64,000 bases of DNA. It comes from Nostocoides_A vanveenii. Its GTDB lineage: Bacteria; Actinomycetota; Actinomycetes; Actinomycetales; Dermatophilaceae. The position numbers and the translations under genes were made by a program. Of this stretch, positions 54,066 to 62,976 are shown piece after piece (position 1 is the first letter of the stretch; every line of letters begins with the position of its first letter). The stretch covers positions 14,774 through 78,773 of the forward strand of contig NZ_BAAAPN010000103.1 in NCBI RefSeq assembly GCF_039531165.1, read 5' to 3'. The notes under the pieces were generated by a model, which saw only the letters and a list, made by a program, of their open reading frames with translations, made no database searches and was not told the DNA's origin.

Positions 54066-55550
54066 GTGGTCAGCATGCTCGCCGAACGCCTTCACCGGGA
54101 TTCGCAACTCGGCGACCGGGCGATCGAGCGGGTGCACGTCCTGCTCGGCGAGTGGCAGTTGCTCTCCGATTTGTCCTTCGCCGATCTGGTGCTGTGGATC
54201 CAGATGCTCGACGGCGGCTGGCACGCGGTCGCCCACGTGCGCCCGAACACCGGCCAAATGGTCTTTTTCGATGACATCGTCGGCCAGGTCGCCATGGGCG
54301 ACCGGGCGCGACTGCTCGAACAGGCGAAGTACGAAGGGGCCGTTCTGCGCCGCGGCGGGCCGATTCTCGATCACGATCACGCGATCCGTGAGGAAGCCGT
54401 CCCGCTGCGCGACCAGGGCGGCACGATCGCGATCTTGACCCGGCATACGAATCTGACCGCTTTGCGCACGCCGAGCCGGCTGGAGCTGAGCTATCAGGGG
54501 CTGGCGGCGACTCTCGTGCGGATGATCGCGGCGGGGGAGTGGCCGACGGCGTGCGCTCCCACCGGTCACCGCCGGGGCGCCCCGCGCGTCAGCGACGGCG
54601 TCATCCACCTCGGCGTCGACGGCCTGGTGCGGTATGCCAGCCCCAACGCCCTCAGCGCGATCCACCGGCTCGGTCACGACGGTGAGGTCATCGGCGAGCA
54701 CCTGACCCAGATCTTCACCGATGTGCTGCGCGACGAGGGGCAAGTGGACGAGGCCCTCGCCGTGGTGACTACCGGCCGGGCGGACTGGCGCGCCGACGTC
54801 GCGACCAGGGCCGGGGCGGTGGCCCTGCGCGCCATCCCGCTGACCGAGGACCATCAGCGCATCGGCGCGATGATCCTCCTGCGCGATGTCACCGAGTTGC
54901 GCCGCCGCGAGCACGAGTTGCTCTCCAAGGACGCGACCATCCGCGAGATTCACCACCGCGTCAAGAACAATCTGCAGACCGTCGCGGCCCTCCTGCGGTT
55001 GCAAGCCCGCCGGCTCCCGCCGGGTCAGGGCAAGGATGCCCTCGATGAGGCGGTGCGCCGGGTCGGCACGATCGCCATGGTCCACGAGACGCTCAGCCAC
55101 GGGTTCGACGAGACCGTCGATTTCGACGACATCGCGGTGCGTGGCCTGCAGGCCGTCATCGAGGTGGCGTCCCAGGAGCAGCACATCGAGTCGCGGGTCG
55201 CGGGCACCTTCGGGCGGATGCGCGCCGAGGACGCCATGGCTCTGGCCATGGTGATCAGCGAACTCGTGCAGAACGCGGTCGAGCATGGCCTGGCCGACCG
55301 CGGCGGGCGGATCGAGGTGCTCGTCGACAGGGAGGAGGGCGAGGACGGAGTGGTGCTGCGGGTGACGATCGCCGACAACGGCACGGGCATACCGCCGGGT
55401 TTCCGGCCCGGCAAGGCGGGCCTCGGCACCCAGATCGTCAACTCACTGGTCCAGGATCTGCGCGGCGCCATCCGGTGGGAGGATGTCAACCCCCACGGCA
55501 CGCGGGTGCGCTTCTTCGCCTGTCTGCGCCCTCTCGAACGGGAGAGTTAG
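54066..55550 (+). CDS. pdtaS: Sensor histidine kinase PdtaS-type
   Basis: Cytosolic kinase (494 aa) of the PdtaS/PdtaR system (Rv3220c), which controls an RNA-binding antiterminator. A GAF-like N-terminal domain (about 30-180), a PAS domain (about 190-285), the HisKA_2 box with His296/His297 in IREIHHRVKNNLQTVAALLR, and a HATPase (ISELVQNAVEHGL; IADNGTGIPPGF; GLGTQIVNSLVQDL) follow in order. No membrane helices are seen. It converges on whiB1 with a 3-nt gap, the arrangement found in M. tuberculosis. The response regulator gene is not in the window. Confidence 0.95.
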   Translation: MVSMLAERLHRDSQLGDRAIERVHVLLGEWQLLSDLSFADLVLWIQMLDGGWHAVAHVRPNTGQMVFFDDIVGQVAMGDRARLLEQAKYEGAVLRRGGPILDHDHAIREEAVPLRDQGGTIAILTRHTNLTALRTPSRLELSYQGLAATLVRMIAAGEWPTACAPTGHRRGAPRVSDGVIHLGVDGLVRYASPNALSAIHRLGHDGEVIGEHLTQIFTDVLRDEGQVDEALAVVTTGRADWRADVATRAGAVALRAIPLTEDHQRIGAMILLRDVTELRRREHELLSKDATIREIHHRVKNNLQTVAALLRLQARRLPPGQGKDALDEAVRRVGTIAMVHETLSHGFDETVDFDDIAVRGLQAVIEVASQEQHIESRVAGTFGRMRAEDAMALAMVISELVQNAVEHGLADRGGRIEVLVDREEGEDGVVLRVTIADNGTGIPPGFRPGKAGLGTQIVNSLVQDLRGAIRWEDVNPHGTRVRFFACLRPLERES

Positions 55551-55553
55551 GAC

Positions 55554-55802
55554 TTAGCCGGCGCGGCGGGCGCGGGCGTTACGACGCTTGAGTGCGCGGC
55601 GCTCGTCCTCGGACAAACCGCCCCAGACGCCTGAATCCTGGCCGTTCTCCAGCGACCACTTCAGACAGATGTCGACCACCTCACACCGACGGCAGACCGC
55701 CTTGGCCTCTTCGATCTGCAAGATCGCGGGACCGGTGTTCCCGATCGGGAAGAATAGTTCCGGGTCCTCGTCGAGACACGCCGCGCGGTCGCGCCAGTCC
55801 AT
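55554..55802 (-). CDS. whiB1: WhiB1-type iron-sulfur transcription factor
   Basis: The 82-residue Wbl protein binds a [4Fe-4S] cluster by Cys9, Cys37, Cys40 and Cys46. WhiB1 is an essential nitric-oxide-sensitive regulator in M. tuberculosis that binds region 4 of the principal sigma factor. The start MDWRDRAACLDEDPELFFP, the spacing CRRCEVVDIC and the C-terminal GVWGGLSEDERRALKRR are diagnostic. A strong AAAGGAG site lies 10 nt before the ATG. The upstream spacer to 55969 is A/T-richer than surrounding DNA; no CRP-like site was identified. Confidence 0.97.
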   Translation of the reverse strand: MDWRDRAACLDEDPELFFPIGNTGPAILQIEEAKAVCRRCEVVDICLKWSLENGQDSGVWGGLSEDERRALKRRNARARRAG

Positions 55803-55957
55803 GAAGCAGAGCTCCTTTGTCGAGCAACACATTGGGTGCCACGGATGGTAGGGCCGGGGCACGGGGGTTTCCAAGAAGGATCAACGACCCATTGTCAGGG
55901 ACAAACCCTCTGGTTGCCAATGGTTAGGGCAGTCATTTTGTTCCCGGCGCCTCGACA

Positions 55958-55963
55958 TAGGGT
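55958..55963 (+). promoter_or_regulatory. -10 box (TAGGGT)
   Basis: TAGGGT lies 6 nt before the ATG at 55970, a leaderless geometry. Confidence 0.5.
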
Positions 55964-55969
55964 GCCCGT

Positions 55970-56365
55970 ATGACGCATCCCCCCGCCGCGACCCGGACCT
56001 GGCCGGTCGCCGTGGCCCTCGCCGTGCTCGGCCTGGAGGCCCTGGGGCTGGTGGGGCTGATCGTGCTCTATGTGATCGAGTTGAGCGCCGCCAAGGCCGA
56101 GTCTGCGGGACGTACCTTGGCCTCGATCGCCCTTTTCGTGGTCGGCCTGCTGATCCTGCTGGCCATGATCCGGGCGTGGCGGCGCTCGGACGGCTGGCAG
56201 CGGATGGCCACTCTCGTGCTCAATGCGCTGATGATTCCCGTCGGCTTCAGCGCGGTCAGGGGCTGGGGGATGTGGATCGGCGGACCTGCGCTCCTGCTGG
56301 CTGGCGCGGGTGTGGTGGCCGCCCTCGCGGCGTCCGGCGAGGACGAGGTCTCGCCCGCGCGCTGA
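55970..56365 (+). CDS. Small four-helix membrane protein of unknown function
   Basis: The 131-residue protein has four hydrophobic helices (about 11-38, 48-68, 77-95 and 98-118) and short charged ends; no other motif. Such proteins are common next to regulators in actinobacteria. The function is unknown. It has a leaderless start after TAGGGT and converges with the DUF2207 gene. Confidence 0.75.
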   Translation: MTHPPAATRTWPVAVALAVLGLEALGLVGLIVLYVIELSAAKAESAGRTLASIALFVVGLLILLAMIRAWRRSDGWQRMATLVLNALMIPVGFSAVRGWGMWIGGPALLLAGAGVVAALAASGEDEVSPAR

Positions 56366-56381
56366 CCTGGTCCGGCTCAGC

Positions 56382-57635
56382 TCAGAACAGGTCGCACCCG
56401 TCGAGCACATCGCACCCGTCGCAGCCGCCGCACCCGTCGCCGAAGTCGAGCAGTCCGCTCGCGGACGACGCGAAGTCACCGGCGGCGTCGGCAACGCCCG
56501 TCAGGACGTCGAAGTCCCCGATCGAGCCGATCAGATCACCCAGGTCGCCGATTCCCGTGCCGAGATTCCACACGAGGTCCGCGCCGTCGATCCAGGTGAA
56601 GTCGAAGTACGCGTCGCCGAGGCCGGCCAAGTGCGCCCGGGTGGCCACGTCGGCGAAGGTCTTGGCCCAGCGGTCCGCGACGCCGAAGACCATGGCATAG
56701 GGCAGATAGCGCGAGAAGAGATCGGCGGCCTCCTCGAAGCGGATCTGCCCGGCCTCGGCCTTGGTCAGGTATTCCTTGAAGCCGAGGGCCTGGATGCGCG
56801 CGGCGCTGCCCTCCGCAGTGCGGGGCGTGCGTCCGCGCATGCCGATGAAGAGGATGCCCGAGGCGATCGCCAATCCGGCACCGAGCGCGATGAGCAGGTG
56901 ATTCTCGCGCGCGGTCGTCAGCAGGGCCGCGCCGCCATAGCCCAGCAGGCCGATGGCCACGAGCAGCAGTGGCAGGGCCAGGCAGCCGATGCGCCGATTG
57001 CGGTCCCGCGGATGCTTGGTGTACCAGCGGCGGTCGACGACCTCGCGATAGAGCCCGATCTGGGCCTCGCGCATGGTCAGGTCGAAGCCACGCTTCTTCA
57101 GCTCGCCGATGGTGGTCTCGGGACCCTGCGCGAAGACCCGTCCGAGCAGCAGCGTCTCGAAGGACAGCAGGGCACCGGGGGGCGCGGGCAGCAGGCGGGT
57201 CAGGCGCCAGTCCCGGTCCGGGCGGGCGGAGGCGGGGGCCGGCCGCCCCCGGTGCGAGGGCGCCGGGGGCGGAGGTGGGGCGGCCGGATCGACCGGCTCA
57301 GGGTGCAACCGCAGATAGCCGCGCACCGCCAGGTCGATCAGCGTGGCGCTGACGTCGACGACATCCGCGCGGCCGTCGATGACCGTGCCGACCAGGCCGG
57401 GCGTCATACCGTCCGGTGGGGTGAACCGCACGGCGACCGGTCCTGACCACTCCGATTGCCCACCCCCGACGCGCGTGCGGGTGACCTGCTGCCCCAGGGC
57501 CGGCAACTCGCCGGGCGTGACCCCGGCGAATACGGCGTCGCGGCGCCGCCGGCGGAACCACACGACGGCGGGCAGCACGATCAGGACCGGCACGAGGGCG
57601 GCCACCATCAGCGCGATACGTTCGTCTGCCGGCAT
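56382..57635 (-). CDS. DUF2207-like membrane protein with Cys-rich C-terminal tail
   Basis: The 417-residue protein has an N-terminal helix (about 8-27), a cytosolic region typical of DUF2207 (ATLIDLAVRGYLRLHPEP; LLLGRVFAQGPETTIGELKK), two helices (about 215-262) and the conserved end FEEAADLFSRYLPYAMVFGV and DRWAKTFADVA. The last residues form a CxxCxxCx5C tail (DGCGGCDGCDVLDGC). The tail could bind a metal; family members often end in Gly/Ser-rich tails instead. The function of DUF2207 is unknown. The ATG is preceded by TAGGCT, 8 nt upstream on the minus strand. Confidence 0.82.
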   Translation of the reverse strand: MPADERIALMVAALVPVLIVLPAVVWFRRRRRDAVFAGVTPGELPALGQQVTRTRVGGGQSEWSGPVAVRFTPPDGMTPGLVGTVIDGRADVVDVSATLIDLAVRGYLRLHPEPVDPAAPPPPPAPSHRGRPAPASARPDRDWRLTRLLPAPPGALLSFETLLLGRVFAQGPETTIGELKKRGFDLTMREAQIGLYREVVDRRWYTKHPRDRNRRIGCLALPLLLVAIGLLGYGGAALLTTARENHLLIALGAGLAIASGILFIGMRGRTPRTAEGSAARIQALGFKEYLTKAEAGQIRFEEAADLFSRYLPYAMVFGVADRWAKTFADVATRAHLAGLGDAYFDFTWIDGADLVWNLGTGIGDLGDLIGSIGDFDVLTGVADAAGDFASSASGLLDFGDGCGGCDGCDVLDGCDLF

Positions 57636-57643
57636 ACCGGGGA

Positions 57644-57649
57644 AGCCTA
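57644..57649 (-). promoter_or_regulatory. -10 box (TAGGCT) of the DUF2207-like gene
   Basis: Minus-strand TAGGCT lies 8 nt before the ATG at 57635. The start codon itself lies in a CGGCATAC 8-mer (57630-57637). Confidence 0.5.
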
Positions 57650-57679
57650 GGGCGTGCGGCCGGCGGCCGCGTCGTTGAC

Positions 57680-57685
57680 TAGCAT
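57680..57685 (+). promoter_or_regulatory. -10 box (TAGCAT) of purU
   Basis: TAGCAT lies 8 nt before the GTG at 57694. With the opposing box at 57644-57649 it forms a divergent leaderless promoter pair. Confidence 0.5.
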
Positions 57686-57693
57686 GCGCACCC

Positions 57694-58551
57694 GTGAGCG
57701 GTAATTACGTCCTGACCCTGTCCTGCCCCGACCGACCCGGCATCGTCGCCGCGGTCGCGACCACGCTCGCCAATGTCGGGGGGAACATTTTGGAGAGCCA
57801 ACAGTTCGACGACCAGCGCACCGGACGCTTCTTCATGCGGGTGCTCTTCGCGGGCGTCGACGGCCGCGTGCTCGACGAGCACGACCTGCACGGGGCCATC
57901 GGCGCGATCGGGGTGCCCTTCGCGATGGACTGGGCCCTGCGTCCGGCAGCTGCGCCCTATCGCACCATCGTCATGGTCTCGAAGTTTGGCCACTGCCTCA
58001 ACGACATCCTCTTCCGGTGGCGAACCGGCGGGATCAATATGGACATCGCGGCGATCGTCTCCAACCACCGCGACCTGGAGCCGCTGGCGCGTTCGTATGC
58101 CGTTCCCTTCCACCACATTCCCGTCACCGCGGACACCAAGGCGGATGCGGAGGCCCAACTCTCGGCCCTGGTCGACGACCTCGGCGTCGACCTGGTCGTC
58201 CTCGCCCGCTACATGCAGATCCTCTCCGACGACCTGAGTGCGGCGATGTCGGGACGGATCATCAACATCCACCACTCCTTCCTGCCCTCCTTCAAGGGCG
58301 CCAAGCCCTACCACCAGGCGTTCGCCCGCGGCGTCAAACTCGTCGGCGCGACGGCGCATTTCGTCACCGCCGACCTCGACGAAGGACCGATCATCGAGCA
58401 GGATGCGATCCGCGTCGATCACCGGATGCTTCCCCAGGACCTGGTCCGGGCCGGTGAGGAGTGCGAGGAGCGCGTGCTGGCCCGCGCGCTGCGGTGGTAT
58501 TGCGAGTCGCGGGTGATGATCGCCGGTGACCGCACCGTCGTCTTCAGTTGA
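57694..58551 (+). CDS. purU: Formyltetrahydrofolate deformylase
   Basis: Hydrolyses 10-formyl-THF to formate and THF, balancing one-carbon pools. The 285-residue protein has an N-terminal ACT domain (LTLSCPDRPGIVAAVATTLA; NILESQQFDD) and a formyltransferase-like catalytic domain with Asn/His in INIHHSFLPSFKGAKPYHQ and Asp in FVTADLDEGPIIEQD. The length matches PurU. It is a monocistronic gene; the GTG start follows a leaderless -10 box. Confidence 0.96.
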   Translation: MSGNYVLTLSCPDRPGIVAAVATTLANVGGNILESQQFDDQRTGRFFMRVLFAGVDGRVLDEHDLHGAIGAIGVPFAMDWALRPAAAPYRTIVMVSKFGHCLNDILFRWRTGGINMDIAAIVSNHRDLEPLARSYAVPFHHIPVTADTKADAEAQLSALVDDLGVDLVVLARYMQILSDDLSAAMSGRIINIHHSFLPSFKGAKPYHQAFARGVKLVGATAHFVTADLDEGPIIEQDAIRVDHRMLPQDLVRAGEECEERVLARALRWYCESRVMIAGDRTVVFS

Positions 58552-58590
58552 TCGCGCCGGCGCCAAGTCTTAGCCCACGCGAGGCGCGCT

Positions 58591-58606
58591 GACAGCTTCC
58601 CGACAG
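58591..58606 (+). promoter_or_regulatory. GACAG direct repeats with 11-bp period
   Basis: GACAG at 58591-58595 and 58602-58606, one DNA turn apart, 75 nt upstream of the secreted PepSY-like gene. This is the spacing used by OmpR/PhoB-family regulators. Confidence 0.4.
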
Positions 58607-58680
58607 GGAGTGTGCCGAAAGTTGTTGCTACACAAGCCGGGCGGATGAGCCGACCGGCGAGACCCCAAGGAGCAACATCC

Positions 58681-59256
58681 ATGGCCCTTTCCAAGTTCGG
58701 TGCGGCGGCTGCCGCTCTCGCAGCCGCCGGCGTCGTCGTCGGTGGCGGTGCCGCCCTCGCCAACGCGGCCGACAACTCCTCATCCTCGACCTCCTCCAGC
58801 TCCGCCGCTGCCGGCTCCAATGGCGCGTCCAGCGGGGCCGCTGCCGCCAACCAGGGTCAGGCCCCGCAGGGTCAGGGTGGTCCGGGCATGAACGACGCGT
58901 CCCAGGACACGGCGGTCACCGGCACCGAGGCCGACAAGGTCATCGCAGCCGTCAAGGCCAAGGACGCCACGGTCACCATCGACACCGTCCGCAAGGACCC
59001 CGACGGCTCGTACGACGCACTCGGTACCAAGGACGGCTCGCCGGTCTTCTTCGACGTGAGCGCCGACCTCGCCACTATCACCCAGAACACCGGCGGTCCG
59101 GGCGCCATGGGCGGTCACGGCGGCGGGATGGGTGGCCCGCGTGGCGGCATGGACGGTCAAGCCCCCGGCGCGGCTCAGGGTGGCACGCAGAGCGGCGCCC
59201 AAGGCAACGCCCCGACGTCTGCTCCGACCCTGCCCAGCACGGCCGGCACCAACTGA
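58681..59256 (+). CDS. Secreted PepSY-like small protein
   Basis: The 191-residue exported protein has a signal peptide (residues 1-30, ending ALANA), a Ser/Ala/Gly/Gln-rich linker and a PepSY-like domain (about 78-130; EADKVIAAVKAKDATVTIDT; DGSYDALGTKDGSPVFFDVS), then a second low-complexity Gly/Gln-rich tail. The function is unknown; such genes are often controlled by two-component systems. AAGGAG at 58670 lies 7 nt before the ATG. It converges with ackA. Confidence 0.8.
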   Translation: MALSKFGAAAAALAAAGVVVGGGAALANAADNSSSSTSSSSAAAGSNGASSGAAAANQGQAPQGQGGPGMNDASQDTAVTGTEADKVIAAVKAKDATVTIDTVRKDPDGSYDALGTKDGSPVFFDVSADLATITQNTGGPGAMGGHGGGMGGPRGGMDGQAPGAAQGGTQSGAQGNAPTSAPTLPSTAGTN

Positions 59257-59268
59257 TCCAGCGCCCGC

Positions 59269-59292
59269 GCACGCCAGGCTTCCTCGGCGTGC
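59269..59292. terminator. Hairpin between convergent genes
   Basis: GCACGCC (59269-59275) pairs with GGCGTGC (59286-59292), loop 10 nt, in the 66-nt gap between the PepSY-like gene and ackA. It has no clear T tract, so it is at best a weak bidirectional terminator. Confidence 0.35.
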
Positions 59293-59322
59293 TCGTTGCC
59301 GCGCTCGGGCGGGCGCGCGGCG

Positions 59323-60504
59323 CTACTGCTGCAGGAGGCTTCGGCACTCGCGAGCGATCTGGAGTTCCTCATTCGTGGGGATGACGTATGCCGCGACCCT
59401 ACTGGCCGACGTGGTCACCAGCGTCTCGCCCTCGGCCGCCGCATTCGCGTCCGCGTCGATCTCGACACCGAAGACGGTCAGGCGCCCCAGGACCGCCGCG
59501 CGCAACCGGGGCGAGTGCTCGCCGATCCCGCCCGTAAAGGCGATGGCATCAAGGCGGCCCATGGCCGCGGCATACGCGCCGATGTATTTGACGAGGCGGT
59601 GCACCACGACAGCGATCGCTGCGGCGGCATCCGCATCGCCGGCCTGGGCCCGGTCCGAGATAGTGCGGTAATCGTTCGCTCCCGCAAGGCCTTTCAATCC
59701 GCTCTGCTTGTTCAAGGCGTCGTCCAACTCGGCGACGCCGAGGCCGGCCGTGCGCGCCATATGGAACGGGATCGCCGGGTCCAGATCCCCGCAACGCGTT
59801 CCCATCACCAGGCCCTCGAGTGGCGTCATGCCCATCGAGGTGTCGATGCTCTCGCCGTCGAGCACCGCGCAGGCGCTGCACCCATTGCCCAGGTGCAGCA
59901 CCACGATCGCTAGCTCGGAGCGACCCATGATCGCCGAAACACGCCTCGAGACATACTCGTGGGACGTCCCGTGGAAGCCGTAGCGGCGCACGCTGTGCTC
60001 ATCGCGCCAGGTCTGCGGCACGGCATACGTGAACGCCGCGGGCGGTAGGGTCCGGTGGAAGGCCGTGTCAAAGACGGCGACATGCGGCACATCGGGGAAG
60101 CGGGCCAGCGCCGCCCGGATGCCGGCGATATTTGCCGGATTGTGCAGGGGCGCAAGGGGAGTCAGCTCTTCAAGAGCGTGGAGCACGTGCTCGTCGATGC
60201 GCGTGGCCTCGCGAAATTTGGTGCCGCCGTGGACAACGCGATGACCGACGGCGAAGAGCGGTTCCGCGCCGAGATCCGGACCGTAGGTCCCGAAGGCCTC
60301 GCCCAGGGCCACGAATGCTGCGGCCGGGTCGGCGATCGGCGCCGACCAGCGCTGCGTGCTCTCGCCTGCCGTATGCCGTAGCTCGCCCGTCCCTTCCCCG
60401 ATCCGCTCGATCAGGCCCGAGGCCGCGACGAGTCCCGAATCGGCATCCAGGAGTTGGTATTTCACCGATGACGAGCCGGCGTTGATCACCAGAACACGCT
60501 TCAC
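59323..60504 (-). CDS. ackA: Acetate kinase
   Basis: Interconverts acetyl phosphate and acetate with ADP/ATP. The 393-residue protein has the phosphotransfer N-terminus VLVINAGSSSVKYQLL, GHRVVHGG, YGFHGTSHEYVS, LHLGNGCSACAVLDG and the FTGGIGEHSPRLR loop. The ATG overlaps the pta stop (ATGA), so it is the second gene of a pta-ackA operon. The C-terminus TNEELQIARECRSLL is standard. Confidence 0.98.
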   Translation of the reverse strand: MKRVLVINAGSSSVKYQLLDADSGLVAASGLIERIGEGTGELRHTAGESTQRWSAPIADPAAAFVALGEAFGTYGPDLGAEPLFAVGHRVVHGGTKFREATRIDEHVLHALEELTPLAPLHNPANIAGIRAALARFPDVPHVAVFDTAFHRTLPPAAFTYAVPQTWRDEHSVRRYGFHGTSHEYVSRRVSAIMGRSELAIVVLHLGNGCSACAVLDGESIDTSMGMTPLEGLVMGTRCGDLDPAIPFHMARTAGLGVAELDDALNKQSGLKGLAGANDYRTISDRAQAGDADAAAAIAVVVHRLVKYIGAYAAAMGRLDAIAFTGGIGEHSPRLRAAVLGRLTVFGVEIDADANAAAEGETLVTTSASRVAAYVIPTNEELQIARECRSLLQQ

Positions 60505-62564
60505 TGCGACGCTCCTGCCTGGATCGCGGTGATGGCGATCGTGTTGACGATGTCACGGACGAGGGCACCACGGGAGAGGTCGTTGACGGGTCGGCGCAGG
60601 CCCTGCAGTACCGGTCCGATGGCCACGGCGCCCGCCGACCGTTGCACGGCCTTGTAGGTGTTGTTGCCGGTGTTTAGGTCGGGGAAGACGAAAACCGTGG
60701 CGGCGCCGGCCACCGGCGATCCCTTGAGCTTCGTCGCGGCGACCGCGGGGTCAACGGCCGCGTCATACTGGATCGGTCCCTCGACGAGCAGATGCGGGGC
60801 CCGCGCACGCACCAGTTCCGTTGCGGCCCTGACCTTTTCGACATCGGCTCCGGTGCCGCTGCTGCCGGTCGAATAGGACAGCATGGCCACCCGCGGGTCG
60901 ACGCCGAACTGCGCCGCCGTCAAGGCTGAGGAGATAGCGATGTCGGCGAGTTGCTCGGCCGTCGGCTCGGGATTGACCGCGCAGTCGCCATAGACCAGCA
61001 CCCGGTCGGCCAGGCACATCAAGAAGACACTGCTGACGACCGAGACGTCGGGCACGGTCTTGATGACTTCGAGCGCGGGCCGGATGGTATGCGCCGTGGT
61101 GTGGGCCGCGCCCGACACCATGCCGTCGGCCTCGCCGAGGAGAACCATCATGGTCCCGAAATAGGAAACGTCGGTGACGATATCGCGCGCCATGTCGACG
61201 GTCACGCCCTTCTGCCCACGCAAGCGCGCGTATTCGATCGAATAGCGCTCGACGTGCTCGGGGTCCTCGGTCGAGAGCAGCCGCGCGCCCTCCAGGTCGA
61301 GCCCCAGCACTCCGGCGCGTTCGCGGACGGCTGCCGGATCGCCGAGGATCGTCAGGCGTGCGGCTCCGCGATGCAGGATGCGGTCGGCTGCGTCGAGGAT
61401 GCGGTCGTCATTGCCCTCCGGAAGCACGATGTGGGCGTTCGCGGCGCGGGCCCGCGTGATCAGTTGCTGCTCGAACATCAGCGGGGTGACGGCCCCGGGC
61501 GTGGTTGCACCGAGGTGGGTCAGCAGCGCTTCGGAGTCGATGTGCTGAGTGAAAAGTCGTTCTGCCGCTTCGAGTTTGCGCGGGGATCCGGGATCGAGAT
61601 AGCCGCGAACGCCGACCAGGGTCGAGGTGGTCGCCACCGTTCCGCCCGCGCAACCGATGACCGGCAGTTGCGGGCTCAGGCCGTCGATCAGCCGCTGAAC
61701 CTGCGGTGAGAGCGAAAACCCGCCGTTGAGGAAGAGCGCGGCCGGGGTGGGAAAGGTGTTGGCCTCGTGAGCCAGGAGCACGCCGAGGACGACGTCCTCA
61801 CGGTCGCCGGGAACGACCACGGCGCCGCCGGCGACGAGCCGGTCGAGCACGTGCGGCATCGTCATCGCGGCGACGACGAGCCCCTGGCAGGTCTCATCGA
61901 GACGGGTGGGGTCGCCATACAGCAAGGTGCCGTCGACGGCGGTGAGGAGTTGCCGCACGGTCGGCGCCCGCAGGAAGGGGGAGTCGGGGACGGCGAAGGC
62001 GGGGATGCCCGCTCCGGCGGCCACGGCGGCGAGTGCTGAGTCCGGGTCGGCGGTCACCCGATTGGCGACGACGGCGAGCACATGGGCGTGGTGCGCCCGC
62101 GCGTCGGCGATCGCGACCCGAGCCGCCGTCGCGATGTCCTCGGGTTCACGGTCGGCGCCGGAGACCACCAGGAGCATGGGGGCTTCGAGGTTCGCGGCCA
62201 GTTCCGCGTTGACGCTGAACTCGGTCGGGGAGGGGACGTCGGAGAAGTCGGAGCCGACGACCACCATCGCATCGCGGCCCGCCGCGGCCGCGTGGAAGCG
62301 CGCGACGATCTCCTCCATCGCGGCGCTCTGTTCGGCGTGTATGGCGTCATAGGTAACGCCCAGCGCGAGGTGCGGATCCATCGGTTCGGACAGGCTCGCG
62401 GCAAGCAGCGTCAGGACCGGGTCGGGCTCGTCGGTGTTGCTGACGATCGGGCGGAAGACGCCGACGCGGCCGGCCTGGCGGGTCAGCGCCGATACCACGC
62501 CGAGAGCGATCGCGGACTTGCCGGCGGCGGCTTCGGTGGCGGCCACATAGATGCGCGTTGACAT
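60501..62564 (-). CDS. pta: Phosphate acetyltransferase (long, three-domain)
   Basis: Makes acetyl phosphate from acetyl-CoA and phosphate. The 687-residue enzyme has an N-terminal P-loop-like domain (IYVAATEAAAGKSAIALGVV), a DRTGG regulatory domain (about 210-330) and the catalytic PTA_PTB domain (LPEGNDDRILDAADRILHRG; VDMARDIVTDVSYFGTMMVL; DLNTGNNTYKAVQRSAGAVA). A leaderless-type TAGGCT box lies 7 nt upstream. It is translationally coupled to ackA. Confidence 0.97.
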   Translation of the reverse strand: MSTRIYVAATEAAAGKSAIALGVVSALTRQAGRVGVFRPIVSNTDEPDPVLTLLAASLSEPMDPHLALGVTYDAIHAEQSAAMEEIVARFHAAAAGRDAMVVVGSDFSDVPSPTEFSVNAELAANLEAPMLLVVSGADREPEDIATAARVAIADARAHHAHVLAVVANRVTADPDSALAAVAAGAGIPAFAVPDSPFLRAPTVRQLLTAVDGTLLYGDPTRLDETCQGLVVAAMTMPHVLDRLVAGGAVVVPGDREDVVLGVLLAHEANTFPTPAALFLNGGFSLSPQVQRLIDGLSPQLPVIGCAGGTVATTSTLVGVRGYLDPGSPRKLEAAERLFTQHIDSEALLTHLGATTPGAVTPLMFEQQLITRARAANAHIVLPEGNDDRILDAADRILHRGAARLTILGDPAAVRERAGVLGLDLEGARLLSTEDPEHVERYSIEYARLRGQKGVTVDMARDIVTDVSYFGTMMVLLGEADGMVSGAAHTTAHTIRPALEVIKTVPDVSVVSSVFLMCLADRVLVYGDCAVNPEPTAEQLADIAISSALTAAQFGVDPRVAMLSYSTGSSGTGADVEKVRAATELVRARAPHLLVEGPIQYDAAVDPAVAATKLKGSPVAGAATVFVFPDLNTGNNTYKAVQRSAGAVAIGPVLQGLRRPVNDLSRGALVRDIVNTIAITAIQAGASQ

Positions 62565-62571
62565 GCTCGCA

Positions 62572-62577
62572 AGCCTA
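62572..62577 (-). promoter_or_regulatory. -10 box (TAGGCT) of the pta-ackA operon
   Basis: Minus-strand TAGGCT lies 7 nt before the pta ATG at 62564, a leaderless geometry. Confidence 0.5.
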
Positions 62578-62601
62578 GGGCGCCCGGCCTCGCGGCAGAC
62601 G

Positions 62602-62638
62602 AAAAGGCCCGGTCCGCGCTCGAGGCGACGGCCGGGCC
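62602..62638 (-). terminator. Rho-independent terminator downstream of the small 62.9-kb gene
   Basis: On the minus strand GGCCCGG (62638-62632), a 19-nt loop, CCGGGCC (62612-62606) and TTTT (62605-62602). It ends the small gene at 62658-62906 before the pta promoter. Confidence 0.6.
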
Positions 62639-62657
62639 GGGGTGGTTGCGCGCAGCG

Positions 62658-62906
62658 TCAGGCGGCGATCGGGGCGCGCAGGTGGGCGCGGTTGCTGTGG
62701 GTGCTGCTCAAGTTGTGCGTGAGGATGTCGCGCACCAGGTCGGCGTCGTCGCTGTCCTGGCCCTCGACGCTCGCCAGGAGGTCTTCGATCTCGACCGGTG
62801 AGGTGTAGACGGCCAGGGCGTCCTGGAGTTCGCGGACGTGGGCGCGGGCGGCCTTGCGTTCGTTGTGGGTGGCAATCAGGTCGTGCCAGCGGGTTTTCGT
62901 GCTCAT
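62658..62906 (-). CDS. Small helical protein of unknown function
   Basis: The 82-residue charged protein MSTKTRWHDLIATHNERKAA continues with a helix RAHVRELQDALAVYTSPVEI and an acidic stretch EGQDSDDADLVRDILTHNL. No family was recognised. A GAGGA ribosome site lies 10 nt upstream and a good terminator follows. It is divergent from the LysR gene (70 nt), so they may be co-regulated. Confidence 0.7.
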   Translation of the reverse strand: MSTKTRWHDLIATHNERKAARAHVRELQDALAVYTSPVEIEDLLASVEGQDSDDADLVRDILTHNLSSTHSNRAHLRAPIAA

Positions 62907-62976
62907 GCGTCAAGTGTCCTCGTCGGGCAACGATGCGTCCAATAGCTGCACAGCATGCCATTTATGCCGTAACGTC

